Assembly: GCF_020873915.1 (NCBI RefSeq)
Contig: NZ_JAHWGP010000001.1
Location: 248,001-312,000, forward strand
Length of the DNA: 64,000 nt
Reading direction: 5' to 3'
From: Streptomyces sp. DH5
Lineage (GTDB): Bacteria; Actinomycetota; Actinomycetes; Streptomycetales; Streptomycetaceae
The translations under genes and the position numbers were made by a program. The notes beneath the pieces are model-generated. The model did not search any database, was not told where the DNA came from, and worked only from the letters and a program-made list of their open reading frames with translations. Of the stretch, positions 26,482-36,032 are shown in pieces (position 1 is the first letter of the stretch; the number at the start of each line of letters is the position of its first letter).

Positions 26482-27682
26482 CCCGGCGGGCCTCCGCCGG
26501 GGCCCCGGCGGAGGAGGTGGTGATCACCTCGGAGCGGCGGTCGCCCCGGCTCAGCAGGCCGCCCGTGAGGGCGAGGCCCAGGCCCGCCACGGCGAGGACG
26601 GCGCCCACCAGGGCCGGGGAGGTCCAGCCCCAGCCGGCCGAGAGCGCGAGGCCGCCGAGCCAGGCGCCGCCCGCGTTGGCCAGGTTGAAGGCGGAGTGGT
26701 TGGAGGCCGCCGCCATGGTCGGGGCGTCCTTCGCCTTGGCCATGAGCAGCATCTGGACGGGCGTGGTGATGAGGGAGCCCAGCGCGCCGATGAAGGTGAT
26801 CGTGACCAGGGCGGGCCAGGTGCTGTGGACGGTGAAGGAGAACGTCACCAGTGCCGCGGCGAGCAGGGCGAGGCCCGCGTACAGCGTCGGGCGCAGGGCG
26901 CGGTCGGTGAGCGGGCCCGCGACCAGCGTGCCGAGCGTCATGCCGACGCCGTAGAGCGCGAGGACCAGGGTGGTCGAGGACTCGGAGATTCCCGTGACGT
27001 TCGTCAGGATGGGCACCAGGTAGCTGTAGACGGCGAAGAAACCGCCGAAGCCGACCACGGCGACGGCCAGGCCGATGGCGACCTGCCGGTTGCCCATCGC
27101 CCGCAGCTCGTGGCGGATGCCGGACTGTCCGGCACGGGGCTGGTGGGGGACGAAGAGGGCCAGCGCGGCGAGGGCGGCGAGCCCGATGACGGCGATCGCG
27201 AGGAACGCGGACCGCCAGCCGAGCTGCTGGCCCAGGGCCGTGCCGGCCGGGACGCCGACGATGTTCGCGACGGTGAGCCCGAGGAACATGCGGGAGACGG
27301 CCCGCGCCGCCCGGTCGGGGGCGACCAGCCGGGAGGCCACGACGGCCCCCACGCCGAACAGCGCCCCGTGCGGCAACCCCGTCAGGAAGCGCGCGCCGAA
27401 GAGCGTGCCGTAGGTGGGTGCGAGCGCGGACGCGATGTTGCCGACCACGAAGAGGCCGGTCAGGAGCAGCAGCAGCCGTTTGTGGGGCACGCGTGCGCCG
27501 ATGCCCGTCAGGACGGGCGCGCCGATGACGACACCGAGGGCGTAGGCGGAGACGAGGTTGCCGGCGTCCGGTACGGAGACGCCGACCCCGTCGGCTATCT
27601 GGGGCAGCAGCCCCATGGTGGCGAACTCGGTCGTGCCGAGGCCGAACGCGACGACGGCGAGGGCCAGCAGGGCCAGGGGCAT
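26456..27682 (-). CDS. MFS transporter, AraJ/DHA1 type
   Basis: 408 aa with 12 predicted membrane helices. It starts MPLALLALAVVAFGLGTTEF with the DHA1-type GTTEF motif of sugar-efflux and chloramphenicol-resistance exporters, and FLTGLPHGALFGVGAVVASRLV follows (shown as FLTGLPHGALFG). The start ATG at 27682 matches family N-termini; the 60-residue upstream extension is not supported. The C-terminus overlaps ThuA convergently. Probably exports a small hydrophilic compound; substrate unknown. Confidence 0.86.
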   Translation of the reverse strand: MPLALLALAVVAFGLGTTEFATMGLLPQIADGVGVSVPDAGNLVSAYALGVVIGAPVLTGIGARVPHKRLLLLLTGLFVVGNIASALAPTYGTLFGARFLTGLPHGALFGVGAVVASRLVAPDRAARAVSRMFLGLTVANIVGVPAGTALGQQLGWRSAFLAIAVIGLAALAALALFVPHQPRAGQSGIRHELRAMGNRQVAIGLAVAVVGFGGFFAVYSYLVPILTNVTGISESSTTLVLALYGVGMTLGTLVAGPLTDRALRPTLYAGLALLAAALVTFSFTVHSTWPALVTITFIGALGSLITTPVQMLLMAKAKDAPTMAAASNHSAFNLANAGGAWLGGLALSAGWGWTSPALVGAVLAVAGLGLALTGGLLSRGDRRSEVITTSSAGAPAEARRVTASQRSD

Positions 27683-27904
27683 GGTGCGGGGAAACCTTTC
27701 GAAGACAGCGGGCCGGATCGAGGGAGGGGGTGGGACCGAGGTCGTCCCCGGCTCTCGTGGCCGGTCGCGCTGAGCACCGTTGCCCGGCGCACCCCGGGAG
27801 AGGGCAGGCCCATGGGCGGAGCGCGCCCATAAGGAGGGGAGCAAGAACAGCGGGCCGCGCATTCCAAGATCGGGCAGCTGATCGCGGTGAGCTGCGTCAC
27901 GCCT

Positions 27905-28014
27905 GCCGGGCGGCGTGCCGTCCGTCAGCCGTGGCCGCCCGGGCGGGGTGCCGTCCGTCAGCCGTGACCCGGCTGCGTCATGCCTGCCGGGCGGGGTGCC
28001 GTCCGTCAGCCGTG
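27905..28014. repeat. three tandem copies of a ~30-bp unit at the lacI-type 3' end
   Basis: A unit containing GCCGTCCGTCAGCCGTG occurs at 27905-27933, 27937-27966 and 27986-28014, with copies 1 and 3 extended upstream by GCTGCGTCA(C/T)GCCTGCC. The TCAGCCGTG part is the reverse complement of the last codons and stop of the minus-strand LacI gene (copy 3), so copies 1 and 2 are duplications of the gene's 3' end. The rest of 27683-28005 shows no gene. Confidence 0.8.
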
Positions 28015-29073
28015 ACTCCTCGGCCGGGATCCGGGAGGCGCCGTGCTCGCGCGTTCCACCAGCCGGATCGAGAGCTCCGTGCGGGTGCTCTCGGGGTGGT
28101 GGCCGTCCATCATGCGGACCAGCAGCCGCAGGGCCGTCGCCGCCATCTCGGCCAGCGGCTGGCGGACGGTGGTCAGCGCGGGGGCCGGCCAGCGCGCCTC
28201 GGGCAGGTCGTCGAAACCGACCACGCTCATGTCCTCCGGCACCCGCAGGCCCCGCTCGGCCAGCGCCTCGTACACCCCGAACGCCATCCGGTCCGAGCAG
28301 AGGAAGACGGCCGTCGGCGGCTCCGGCAGATCGAGGAGTTCCCGCATCCGGCGGCGGGCGGCCCTCTCGTCGGGCCCGGTGTGCCGCACGTACTCGGGTC
28401 GGTGGCGCAGTCCGGCCGCGGCGAGGGCGGAGCGGTATCCGGCGACGCGCGCACCGCCGGACACGGTGCGCCGGTGACCGGCGATGACGGCGACGCGCTC
28501 GTGGCCGAGCGACAGCAGGTGCTCGGTCGCGGTCACCCCGCCCTGCCAGTTCGCCCCGCCCACCGAGACCGCGCCCGGTGGTGGCTCGTGCACCGGGTCG
28601 ATCATCGCGAAGGGAACACGGTGCTGCTCCAGCCAGGCGTACTGCGGCTCGCTCAGCTCCGCCAGGTGGAGCAGCACCCCGGCCGACCCGCGCAGCACCA
28701 GCTTGTCCAGCCAGGCGCGCTCGGGGCGTCCGGCCGCGGCCCGGCCCCGGCTGAGGGCCGCCGACACGACGATCTCCAGTCCGGCGTCGTGCGCCGCCTC
28801 CTCGGCGCCGTGCAACACCGCGCCCGACGCCGAGTCGCCGAGGGAGTGCACCACCAGGTCCACCAGGCGCGGGGGCCGCGCCCCGTCGAAGCGGGGCCGC
28901 CTGACGTAGCCGAGCCGGTCCAGGGCCTCCGTGACGCGGCGGCGTGTCTCCGGGGCCACGTCCTCACGGCCGTTGACGACCTTGGACGCGGTCGGCACGG
29001 ACACCCCCGCCTCGCGGGCCACGACGGCCAGCGTCGGCCCCGCCGTCATCCCGGCACCACCCGAACGGACCAT
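28006..29073 (-). CDS. LacI-family transcriptional regulator
   Basis: 355 aa. The N-terminal LacI helix-turn-helix reads [21 protein letters not shown] with the hinge helix following, and the ligand-binding periplasmic-binding-protein-like domain extends to the C-terminus (segments [32 protein letters not shown]). An alternative ATG at 29049 (MTAGPTLA) removes eight residues. It is divergent from a carboxylesterase, and a near-palindromic LacI-type operator sits between them, so it likely represses the esterase and itself. Confidence 0.88.
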   Translation of the reverse strand: MVRSGGAGMTAGPTLAVVAREAGVSVPTASKVVNGREDVAPETRRRVTEALDRLGYVRRPRFDGARPPRLVDLVVHSLGDSASGAVLHGAEEAAHDAGLEIVVSAALSRGRAAAGRPERAWLDKLVLRGSAGVLLHLAELSEPQYAWLEQHRVPFAMIDPVHEPPPGAVSVGGANWQGGVTATEHLLSLGHERVAVIAGHRRTVSGGARVAGYRSALAAAGLRHRPEYVRHTGPDERAARRRMRELLDLPEPPTAVFLCSDRMAFGVYEALAERGLRVPEDMSVVGFDDLPEARWPAPALTTVRQPLAEMAATALRLLVRMMDGHHPESTRTELSIRLVERASTAPPGSRPRSHG

Positions 29074-29108
29074 CGGGACACCCCACCCTCCACCGGACGA
29101 ACAGCATG

Positions 29109-29124
29109 TAGAAAGCGCTTCCTA
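29109..29124. promoter_or_regulatory. probable LacI-type operator
   Basis: TAGAAAGCGCTTCCTA, 14 of 16 positions symmetric about the central CG of AAGCGCTT, the typical centre of LacI/GalR operators. It lies 36 bp from the LacI start. A second short palindrome, CTACTGTAG (29122-29130), abuts it. Confidence 0.65.
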
Positions 29125-29284
29125 CTGTAGGTCCGGTGGCTCGGGGCGGGAAGAACTCTCACAGACGACGGGAATACCGATGAGCGGTGCGGTGCTCCTG
29201 TGGTCATCGGTGCGCCCGGCCGGCAGCGGTCGGGCCGGAGGGGGCCGGCGCGTCAGCGCGGCACGGTGGAGGGCTGGTGGGCGC

Positions 29285-30790
29285 ATGACGGCAGACCGGG
29301 TGAAGCCCGTGACCAGAACGCCGTACGGTGCCGTGCGCGGCCGCTGGGAGAGGGACGTCGCCGTGTTCCGCGGCATCCCCTACGCGGCACCCCCCTTCGG
29401 TCCCCGCCGCTTCCGCCCGCCCGTCCCTCCGGAGCCCTGGGACGGCGTGCGCGACGCCGGGGCCTTCGGTCCGACGGCCCCGAAACCCCCGTACTCCGAG
29501 GCCTTCGCCCAGTACCTCTCCGACCCGGTGATCCCCGGCGACGACTGTCTCAACCTGAACGTGTGGACCCCGGACCCGTCCCCCGACGCCCGGCTCCCCG
29601 TCCTGGTGTGGCTCCACGGCGGCGCCCTGACCAGGGGATCCTCCGCCGTCCCCGTCTACGACGGCGGCACCTTCGCCCGCGACGGCGTGGTCTTCGTGTC
29701 GCTCAACTACCGCCTGGGCGTCGAGGGCTACGGCCTCTTCCCGGACGCCCCCGCCAACCCCGGCCTGCGCGACCAGCTGGCCGCCCTCCACTGGGTCCAC
29801 GACGCGATAGCCGCCTTCGGCGGCGACCCCGGCCGCGTCACACTCGGCGGGCAGTCCGCCGGAGCCATCAGCGCGGGCGCGCTCCTCGCCGCCCCGCAGG
29901 CGCGGGGCCTGGTCCGCCGGGCGGTCCTGCAGAGCGGCCCGCCCGAGAGCCTGGACCGCGACAAGGTACGGCGCATGGTCCGCCGGATGGCGGCCCGCCT
30001 GAAGACACCCGCCACCGCCGAGGCCTTCGCCGCCGTCGACCGCCGCAGCAGCCCTGTACTCGGCGGCCCCGCCTTCGGCATCGTCGTCGACGGCGACCTC
30101 GTCCCGCGCGACCCCCTGGACGCCCTCACCGGCGGCGCCGCTCCCGGCGTCGACCTCCTGACCGGCTGGACCCGCGACGAGTACCGCCTCTGGCTGGTCC
30201 CCGGCGGCCTCCTGGAACGCGTCGACCGCCTCGGCACGGTCGCCCTCGCCGGCGCGAAGGCCCGTTGCCACTGCGGCAGCGAGGTCCCGCGCGGCTACCG
30301 CACCCTGCACCCCGACGCCGGCCCCGCCGAGACCGTCGGCCAGATGGTCACCGACCACCTGCTGCGCGCCCCGCTGCACCGCCTCGCCGACGGCCGCGAC
30401 GACCCTTCCTACGTCTACGAGTTCGCCTGGCCCTCCCGGCGTCCCGGCATGGGCGCCTGCCACGCCCTCGAACTGTGCTTCGTCTTCGACAGCGGCCACG
30501 AGCCCGACGCCCGCAAACTCGCCGGCGAGGGCGCGCCGCGGGACCTGTCCGACGCCATGCACGGCGCCTGGGTGCGGTTCGTCACCGACGGCTCCCCCGG
30601 ATGGGAACGGTGGCACGACGGGCACCCGGTGCGGGTGTTCGGGGACGGCGCCCCGCACACCGTCCACGGCCCCCGCGACCGCGAACTCGCCCTGTGGGCC
30701 GCCCCGGAGGCCCCCGCCGGCGCCCCGCCCCCCGAACTCCGCTCGGTCATCCGCCGGCTGCGCCGCACGGGCGCCCTGCGCCGCGGCTGA
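29285..30790 (+). CDS. type-B carboxylesterase
   Basis: 501-residue alpha/beta hydrolase of the carboxylesterase type B family. Seen: [19 protein letters not shown] at the start, [10 protein letters not shown], the oxyanion segment [11 protein letters not shown], and the nucleophile elbow GGQSAGAIS (Ser191). ATG at 29285 fits the family N-terminus; an upstream in-frame ATG at 29179 would add 35 low-complexity residues. No signal peptide. Divergent from the LacI regulator, so probably controlled by it. Confidence 0.85.
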   Translation: MTADRVKPVTRTPYGAVRGRWERDVAVFRGIPYAAPPFGPRRFRPPVPPEPWDGVRDAGAFGPTAPKPPYSEAFAQYLSDPVIPGDDCLNLNVWTPDPSPDARLPVLVWLHGGALTRGSSAVPVYDGGTFARDGVVFVSLNYRLGVEGYGLFPDAPANPGLRDQLAALHWVHDAIAAFGGDPGRVTLGGQSAGAISAGALLAAPQARGLVRRAVLQSGPPESLDRDKVRRMVRRMAARLKTPATAEAFAAVDRRSSPVLGGPAFGIVVDGDLVPRDPLDALTGGAAPGVDLLTGWTRDEYRLWLVPGGLLERVDRLGTVALAGAKARCHCGSEVPRGYRTLHPDAGPAETVGQMVTDHLLRAPLHRLADGRDDPSYVYEFAWPSRRPGMGACHALELCFVFDSGHEPDARKLAGEGAPRDLSDAMHGAWVRFVTDGSPGWERWHDGHPVRVFGDGAPHTVHGPRDRELALWAAPEAPAGAPPPELRSVIRRLRRTGALRRG

Positions 30791-30807
30791 TCGGCGGACC
30801 GGACCCG

Positions 30808-31368
30808 TTACTGCCCGACCCGCCCGTCGACGCACTCGCGCAACAGGTCCGCGTGCCCGCAGTGCCGCGCGTACTCCTCGACCCGGTGCACCAACAGCTC
30901 CCGCACCGCGACCCCTTCCTTCCCCAGCCGCACCCCGAGGTCCGCGTGCCCGTCCAACGCGGCGTCCGTCGCCGCCTGTTCACGCTCCAGGTCCGCGTAC
31001 GCGGCCTCGACCACGGCCGGGTCGCCGACCGCCCCGTCGAAGTCCCCGTCCCGCCTGCCGTACAGCTTCGGCAGCGGCTCCCCGTCACTGACCCAGTTGC
31101 GCCAGTCCCGCTCCGCCTCGGCGAGGTGCCGCACCAGCCCGAGCAGCGACATCGTCGACGGCGGCACCGACCGCCGCGCCAACTGCTCCGCGTCCAGCCC
31201 CTCGCACTTCATCCGCAGCGTCAGCCGGTAGTTCGTCAGCACGTCCACCAGCGTCGCGAGCTCCCCGTCCGGGGCGGGGCCGTCGTTGTTGCGGGGGTCC
31301 GCGTCGGGGTCGGCCCACATGTCGGGGTGGACGGTCGCCTGGGTCCATCGCGCGGGTTCGTCAGTCAT
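30808..31368 (-). CDS. DinB/DUF664-family protein
   Basis: 186-residue member of the DinB-like four-helix superfamily (DUF664 type), which in actinobacteria includes mycothiol-dependent S-transferases. Visible: LVDVLTNYRLTLRMKCEGLDAEQLARRSVPPSTMSLLGLVRHLAEAERDW (in parts), with conserved His of RHLAE and the C-terminal HRVEEYARHCGHADLLREC segment carrying the further metal-site His residues. Start ATG at 31368; the long N-terminal extension of the open frame is Arg-rich and not credible. Confidence 0.83.
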   Translation of the reverse strand: MTDEPARWTQATVHPDMWADPDADPRNNDGPAPDGELATLVDVLTNYRLTLRMKCEGLDAEQLARRSVPPSTMSLLGLVRHLAEAERDWRNWVSDGEPLPKLYGRRDGDFDGAVGDPAVVEAAYADLEREQAATDAALDGHADLGVRLGKEGVAVRELLVHRVEEYARHCGHADLLRECVDGRVGQ

Positions 31369-31435
31369 GCGCCCATGCTGGACGGGGCGGTCCCGGCCGC
31401 GCCATCGCTTTTCCCGCCCGTGCCGCTCGCGGTGC

Positions 31436-32116
31436 CTACGCGCCCTGCTGCCGGCTGACCATCTCGTCGATCCACACCGGCGCGTAGGGGGACGTACAGC
31501 CCGGGGACGTCGGGTAGTCCTTGAGCACTTCCAGCCGCTCACCGATGCCGATCGCCCGGGCGCGGTACTCGGCGTGGTCGATCCCGATCTGCGCGAGGCA
31601 GTGGTTCATCGCCCACTGGAGACGGCCCGGGGCGTCCTTCATCTCCGCCTCGACGACGTCGAGCAGCGCGGCCAGATCGAGGCCGTCGGGCTTCTTCGCC
31701 ACCCGCTCGGTGGTCAGCGCCCAGCCCGCGCTCGCGACCACCGGATCCGGATCGGCGAACCAGGCGACGCGCAGGTCCTCGGCGTGCGGGCTCTTCCTCA
31801 CCACGTAGGCGACGAGCCAGTCCTGCACCTTGGGCGTGCGGGCCTCGCGCAGCATCGCGTCCAGCTCGTCCCGCCCGAACGCCTTCGGACGGCACACCAG
31901 CAGCGCCAGCAACCGCGCCGCGGTGTCCTCCGTCGCCCACAGCCGGCGCGCGAGCTCCTGCTGCGTCTTCAGCCGCTTCGCGAGTGCCCGCAGCTTGCCG
32001 AGGTTCACCCCGTGGTCGTCACCGTGCTTCTCGTTCACGGCGCGGATCCTCGGATCCTCCAGCGCGGCCAGCTCGGCCATCACCTCGGCCAGCGCCGCCG
32101 CCGTCGTCCCGGCCAT
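31436..32116 (-). CDS. AlkD-like DNA alkylation repair protein
   Basis: 226 aa, all-helical, HEAT-like repeat protein of the DNA_alkylation (AlkD/AlkC-type) family: MAELAALEDPRIRAVNEKHG, LRALAKRLKTQQELARRLW, DWLVAYVVRKSPHAEDLRVAW. Proteins of this family excise N3- and N7-alkylpurines by base-contact-free glycosylase activity, though several bacterial members are untested. Start ATG at 32116 gives the normal length. Confidence 0.82.
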   Translation of the reverse strand: MAGTTAAALAEVMAELAALEDPRIRAVNEKHGDDHGVNLGKLRALAKRLKTQQELARRLWATEDTAARLLALLVCRPKAFGRDELDAMLREARTPKVQDWLVAYVVRKSPHAEDLRVAWFADPDPVVASAGWALTTERVAKKPDGLDLAALLDVVEAEMKDAPGRLQWAMNHCLAQIGIDHAEYRARAIGIGERLEVLKDYPTSPGCTSPYAPVWIDEMVSRQQGA

Positions 32117-32326
32117 CCCGGCCTCCCGTCCCTCGCGTGCGGGGCCCAGCGTATGACGGCAGCGGCCCTGCCGCTGACGGGCGCGGCGGGCGCCGACGAC
32201 CTGTGGACCGAGGCCGGCGACGGCGACAACCTCCCCGCGCCCCCGGCCAAGGGCACCAAGCTGGGCACGAGCGTCCACTCCACTCCGCGCAACCTCCACG
32301 CCGGTGGGCGGGCCCGAGGGCCGGCC

Positions 32327-32896
32327 CTACGCCCCGCAGCCGTACTTCTCGGCGACGTTGGCTGCGGCTTCGCGAACCACAGCCGTGCTGTTGCGGATCG
32401 CGGTGTCCCGGTCGACGAGGCCCTTCTCCGCCGCCTGCGAGGGCGCCTTGACCGTCACCATGATGTACCGGGCGGTCGAGCCCATCCGGGCGGCGCAGTC
32501 GGCGGGCAGCGTGGCTCTGGCTTCCTCGGGGAGTGCCCAGCCGGTGAATCCGGGCCCGAGGGGGACGGAGTCCTTCCGGGGACCGGGGTCGTTCCGGGAG
32601 TCCTCGATGATCAGGTTGAAGGTTCCCCGGCGGTCGCCGGTGTCGGGGTCCGCACGCGTCACGCCACACCCCTTGAACACCGTCAGGCCCCCCTGGCCCT
32701 TGCTTTCCCACTCCTCAGCGCTGACCTCGCCCCCCTTGCCGTCATCGATCAGCTCCGCCGTCTGCCGGCTGAGCACGCCATGACACAGGGTCCGCGCCGG
32801 CGGCGGCTCCTCCTCGTCCGGCCACAGGCCGGCCGTCACGACGGCCACCCCGGCGGCACCGAGTACGACGGCCAGCGGCAGCCACTTCTTGTCCAC
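32327..32896 (-). CDS. membrane-anchored protein, third gene of ESX-like operon
   Basis: 189 aa. N-terminal signal anchor KKWLPLAVVLGAAGVAVVTAGLW with no lipobox Cys, followed by an acidic exported domain with four cysteines (CHGVL, GCGVTR, DCAAR, YGCGA) likely forming two disulfides. It ends the minus-strand operon after the DUF6571 protein, 4 bp away, so it is co-translated. No known domain recognised; probably partners the two proteins upstream at the cell envelope. Confidence 0.75.
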   Translation of the reverse strand: MDKKWLPLAVVLGAAGVAVVTAGLWPDEEEPPPARTLCHGVLSRQTAELIDDGKGGEVSAEEWESKGQGGLTVFKGCGVTRADPDTGDRRGTFNLIIEDSRNDPGPRKDSVPLGPGFTGWALPEEARATLPADCAARMGSTARYIMVTVKAPSQAAEKGLVDRDTAIRNSTAVVREAAANVAEKYGCGA

Positions 32897-32899
32897 AGG

Positions 32900-35146
32900 T
32901 CACTGTCCCATCGACTTGTCGGCGTCGCCCATGCCGTTCTGGTACCAGTCCTCGGTGATCGTCTGGAGGTGGTCCTCGAACTCGCCGGGGCTCGCGTCCA
33001 GCTCCTGCTCCGTCAGCCCGCGATGCGTCGCCATCGCGCGCAGCATGCCGTACATCTGCTTCTGGCCCTCGTCGTAATGCTTGATCATGTTTTCGCGCGT
33101 CGCGGCGTCGACCTTCGCGTTCTCGTCGTTCAAGGACGCGCTCAGACCCCAGTCCACCGTGCGCTGGATCCCGTCGCCGGCGATCGGGATGGGGGTCAGC
33201 AGTCCGCCGACGACATGGTAGTTGACCATCTTCTTCCAGTTGTTGGCGTCCTTCTCCGACTGGCCCAGGTCGTAGATGACATCGCCGCGCACGCCGTCGA
33301 GGTGCCCGAGCACCGCTGCCGACTGCTTGACCCAGGCCCGCAACTCCGGGTCCTCCTCGCGGAAGGACTCCGCCGGGAAGCGTTCGAGTCCCTCAGCGGT
33401 GACCACGGTCTGCGAGCCGTGGATGGCCTTGAAGGCGTTGGGGTCCTCGGCAGTGGCCCGGATGATCCGGGTAAGGTCACCGCGGTCGATCTCGAGCTGG
33501 TTGAAGTCGGTCGGGCCGTCCATCTTCTTGCCCAGGATCTGATGCACGTCGGAGCCGTAGTCGGCGATCATGTCGGCCACCGGCAGACGCATGGAGACGG
33601 GTACGGCGCTCTGGTCCGTCCTGAGGTCCTTCGTGTACTCGCCCATCACCCGCTCGAAGATCGCGGTCTCGGCGGCGTCGTGGTGAGCGGGCACCGGGTG
33701 CATCGGTGAACCGGGCACGCGGCCGGTGGCCCCGGCCTCCAGCGCCAGGCCCAGCTCGGCGCGGGCGGAGGTGTACTGGGTCTCCACCGGCATCCTGCTT
33801 TCGACGTCGCCGCCCGGCCACTTCCGGCTTTCCAGGAAGTACTCCAGGTTGTCGGTGGTGTTCGGGTCGAAGTAGCTGGTGGAGGCGGACGGGTTGCGGC
33901 TCATGGCGTTCAGCAGGCCCCGCATCGGGTCCTCCTGCGTGCCCTGCCAGCTCTTCATGTGGCCGACGTAGGCGTCGTCGTTGTCCGATTCCCACTCACG
34001 GATGGTGTCGCCGACCTCCGTCAGGAACGCCTCGCTGTACACCGGGTCGCCCTCGTCCTTCTTCCAGGGCGAGGACTTCTCCTTGGGGTCCTTGTTCGGG
34101 TCGTACACCTCGTCGCTGTCGAAGTCGGCAGCCATCAGCTTCGTCAGCGCACTCAAGCCGGCAGCCCCGCCCTCGAGTTGCCCGGGATGCCGACGGGGCA
34201 GACCGTTGCCGTCGCGGGCGGTGGTGAGGAGCTTGTCGGTCCAGGCCGAGGTGACGCCGCCGGGAGAGCCGATCGACGAGTCGGGTCCGGTGGCAGTGGC
34301 GAGGGAACCGGACAAGGCCTTGTACAGGCGGGCGTCGGTGGCGGAGAGCTGGCCGTCGCGGCCGCCCCCCTCCATACCGCCGGCGAGCAGCAGCACGGCC
34401 TCCTGCTGGTCGCGACCCCGGTAGCTGAGGTTCGTCATCAGCTGCTCGGCGAAGGCGGGCGAGTCCTTGCCGCCCTCGGCGAGCCGCAGCAGCCGATCGC
34501 GCTCCTCGTCATCGAGGTGTTCCCAGCGGGCGTACAGCTTGGCGGCCTCCCGGCCGTTCTCCGCCTGCCGCCTCTCCTCCTCGCGCAGCCTCCTCGCCTC
34601 GGCCACGCCACCGATGTCGGTACTGCCGAAGTCGTTCGGGTGATTCTTGATCAGCGCGCGAAGGCCCCAGGCGCACAGCTCGTCGGCCTCGGCCGCCCGC
34701 CTGAGGATGCCCTCGATCTTGTCCCGCAACGCCTCGAACTGCGCTTCCGTGGCGACCGGTTCGGTGCTGTCTGCCGACCGGCGACCCGGATGGACGCGGT
34801 GGCTGAGGACGCCGTCCGGGTAGATGGTGATGCCCGGTGGCGGGTTCTCGTACGTGGCCTTCAGGTCGTCCTGTGCGGACTTCAGCAGGGTGTAGGCGTC
34901 CTGGATGAGATCGCGTACGGATTCGGCTTCGGTGACGGCGTCGCTGAACTCCTTGGCCGTCTTGGTGACGAACTCCTTCGTCACGGAGGCGTTCTCACCC
35001 TCCCAGCTGGACTTGCCGGCCTTGGACTTCATGGCCGAAGCGTCCGTCTTGAGCCGCGCCAGCTTGGCGATCATCTCGGTCCACTGCGTTGCGGCGGTGT
35101 TCAGCGGGCCGAGCTTGGCGTTCAGCAACTGCTCGAACGTGGGCAT
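32900..35146 (-). CDS. DUF6571-family protein with WXG/LXG-like N-terminus
   Basis: 748 aa. The N-terminal ~110 residues form a helical hairpin-like region (WTEMIAKLARLKTDASAMK, then EFSDAVTEAESVRDLIQDAY) resembling WXG100/LXG heads of type VII secretion substrates. The rest matches the large actinobacterial DUF6571 type, with GLLNAMSRNP and a C-terminal SEKDANNWKKM...NYHVVGGLLTPIPIAGD segment followed by a helical tail. No signal peptide. Second gene of a three-gene operon, 15 bp after the small upstream gene. Such operons are suspected to encode ESX-exported effectors or envelope proteins; the activity is unknown. Confidence 0.75.
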   Translation of the reverse strand: MPTFEQLLNAKLGPLNTAATQWTEMIAKLARLKTDASAMKSKAGKSSWEGENASVTKEFVTKTAKEFSDAVTEAESVRDLIQDAYTLLKSAQDDLKATYENPPPGITIYPDGVLSHRVHPGRRSADSTEPVATEAQFEALRDKIEGILRRAAEADELCAWGLRALIKNHPNDFGSTDIGGVAEARRLREEERRQAENGREAAKLYARWEHLDDEERDRLLRLAEGGKDSPAFAEQLMTNLSYRGRDQQEAVLLLAGGMEGGGRDGQLSATDARLYKALSGSLATATGPDSSIGSPGGVTSAWTDKLLTTARDGNGLPRRHPGQLEGGAAGLSALTKLMAADFDSDEVYDPNKDPKEKSSPWKKDEGDPVYSEAFLTEVGDTIREWESDNDDAYVGHMKSWQGTQEDPMRGLLNAMSRNPSASTSYFDPNTTDNLEYFLESRKWPGGDVESRMPVETQYTSARAELGLALEAGATGRVPGSPMHPVPAHHDAAETAIFERVMGEYTKDLRTDQSAVPVSMRLPVADMIADYGSDVHQILGKKMDGPTDFNQLEIDRGDLTRIIRATAEDPNAFKAIHGSQTVVTAEGLERFPAESFREEDPELRAWVKQSAAVLGHLDGVRGDVIYDLGQSEKDANNWKKMVNYHVVGGLLTPIPIAGDGIQRTVDWGLSASLNDENAKVDAATRENMIKHYDEGQKQMYGMLRAMATHRGLTEQELDASPGEFEDHLQTITEDWYQNGMGDADKSMGQ

Positions 35147-35161
35147 GTCCGGCTCGGCTCC

Positions 35162-35623
35162 TTATCGGAAGTACTTGTCGATCTGAGACGCGGACACGGC
35201 TCCGTCGACGCCCGGGGCGACCGGGCCGACGATGCGCAGCTGCGCCGCGATCCAGTCGTCTTCGGCCTTGTTGGACTTCTTCGTGTAGTTGAGGTGGTTG
35301 GAGATGTGGGCACACGCCTGGAGGAGGGTCTTGACCTGCGTCTCCCAGGTCTTGTTCACCTCGCTCAGGGCCGCACCCGAGTCGAAGCCGTCACTCTTCA
35401 GACTCGTGCCCGCCGTCTCGCTCGCCGCGTTCGCGTGCTTGCCGGCCGGTTCAAGGCCCATGAACAGGCCGTGTGCGGCATGACCGATCTCTCCCAGGTC
35501 GTCGTCCTCCACGACGTAATCCATGGCCCCCTTCGCAGGGGTGGACCCTCCCGTGCCATTCGCCTGGTTCAGCCGCATGGCGGCAGCCGCTTTCTCCGCA
35601 GCCCACTCGTCCTCGAACGACAT
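35162..35623 (-). CDS. small helical protein, first gene of ESX-like operon
   Basis: 153 aa starting at the ATG at 35623 (MSFEDEWAAEKAAAAMRLNQ). It is alpha-helical, with a C-terminal helix pair VNKTWETQVKTLLQACAHIS and KSNKAEDDWIAAQL, and resembles the small cytosolic or WXG-like partner encoded before DUF6571 proteins in Streptomyces. It lies 15 bp upstream of that gene and probably acts as chaperone or co-secreted partner; that is inference from arrangement. Confidence 0.7.
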   Translation of the reverse strand: MSFEDEWAAEKAAAAMRLNQANGTGGSTPAKGAMDYVVEDDDLGEIGHAAHGLFMGLEPAGKHANAASETAGTSLKSDGFDSGAALSEVNKTWETQVKTLLQACAHISNHLNYTKKSNKAEDDWIAAQLRIVGPVAPGVDGAVSASQIDKYFR

Positions 35624-36032
35624 CACCGACACCCCCGTATCCGATCGCACAGGCTTCCCCTGTCGGCCGCGACACCCCGCGGTTCCCAGGTTCGACCGAA
35701 AGTCGATCATAGGTGCGAGTCCTTCGCGTGTGAAACGGGTGTCGGCATGTGTGGATCACGGCGCCCGTCCCGGTCCGCGGGCACGAGGCACTCGTGATCG
35801 GAGGAGGTCCTCCGGCCGCGACGGCGGCCAAGGCGCTGTTGCTTCGCATCGGCATCGCCCCGCTGAAGCGGCTCCTGGCGCAGCACGCACCGCACACCCC
35901 GCCCGGCGTCACGGGACAGTCGGGCCGTACGGGAGCGCGGACTGTTCCCTGGTGCCCGCGGAGCGTGGGTCTCGTCCCGTGAATCAGGAAACCTCAGGCC
36001 CCCTGTCCCCGTGAGCGCTTCCTCCGCCGGGA

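Noticed and set aside
32154-32340. short + strand open frame beginning MTAAALPLTGAAGADDLW
   Set aside because: No ribosome binding site, not family-like, and largely antisense to a supported gene boundary; kept out.
35711-36010. possible small genes between the ESX-like operon and the HATPase remnant
   Set aside because: Only short frames with no homology pattern or ribosome binding site; a GGAGGA/TCCTCC hairpin is the only structure.
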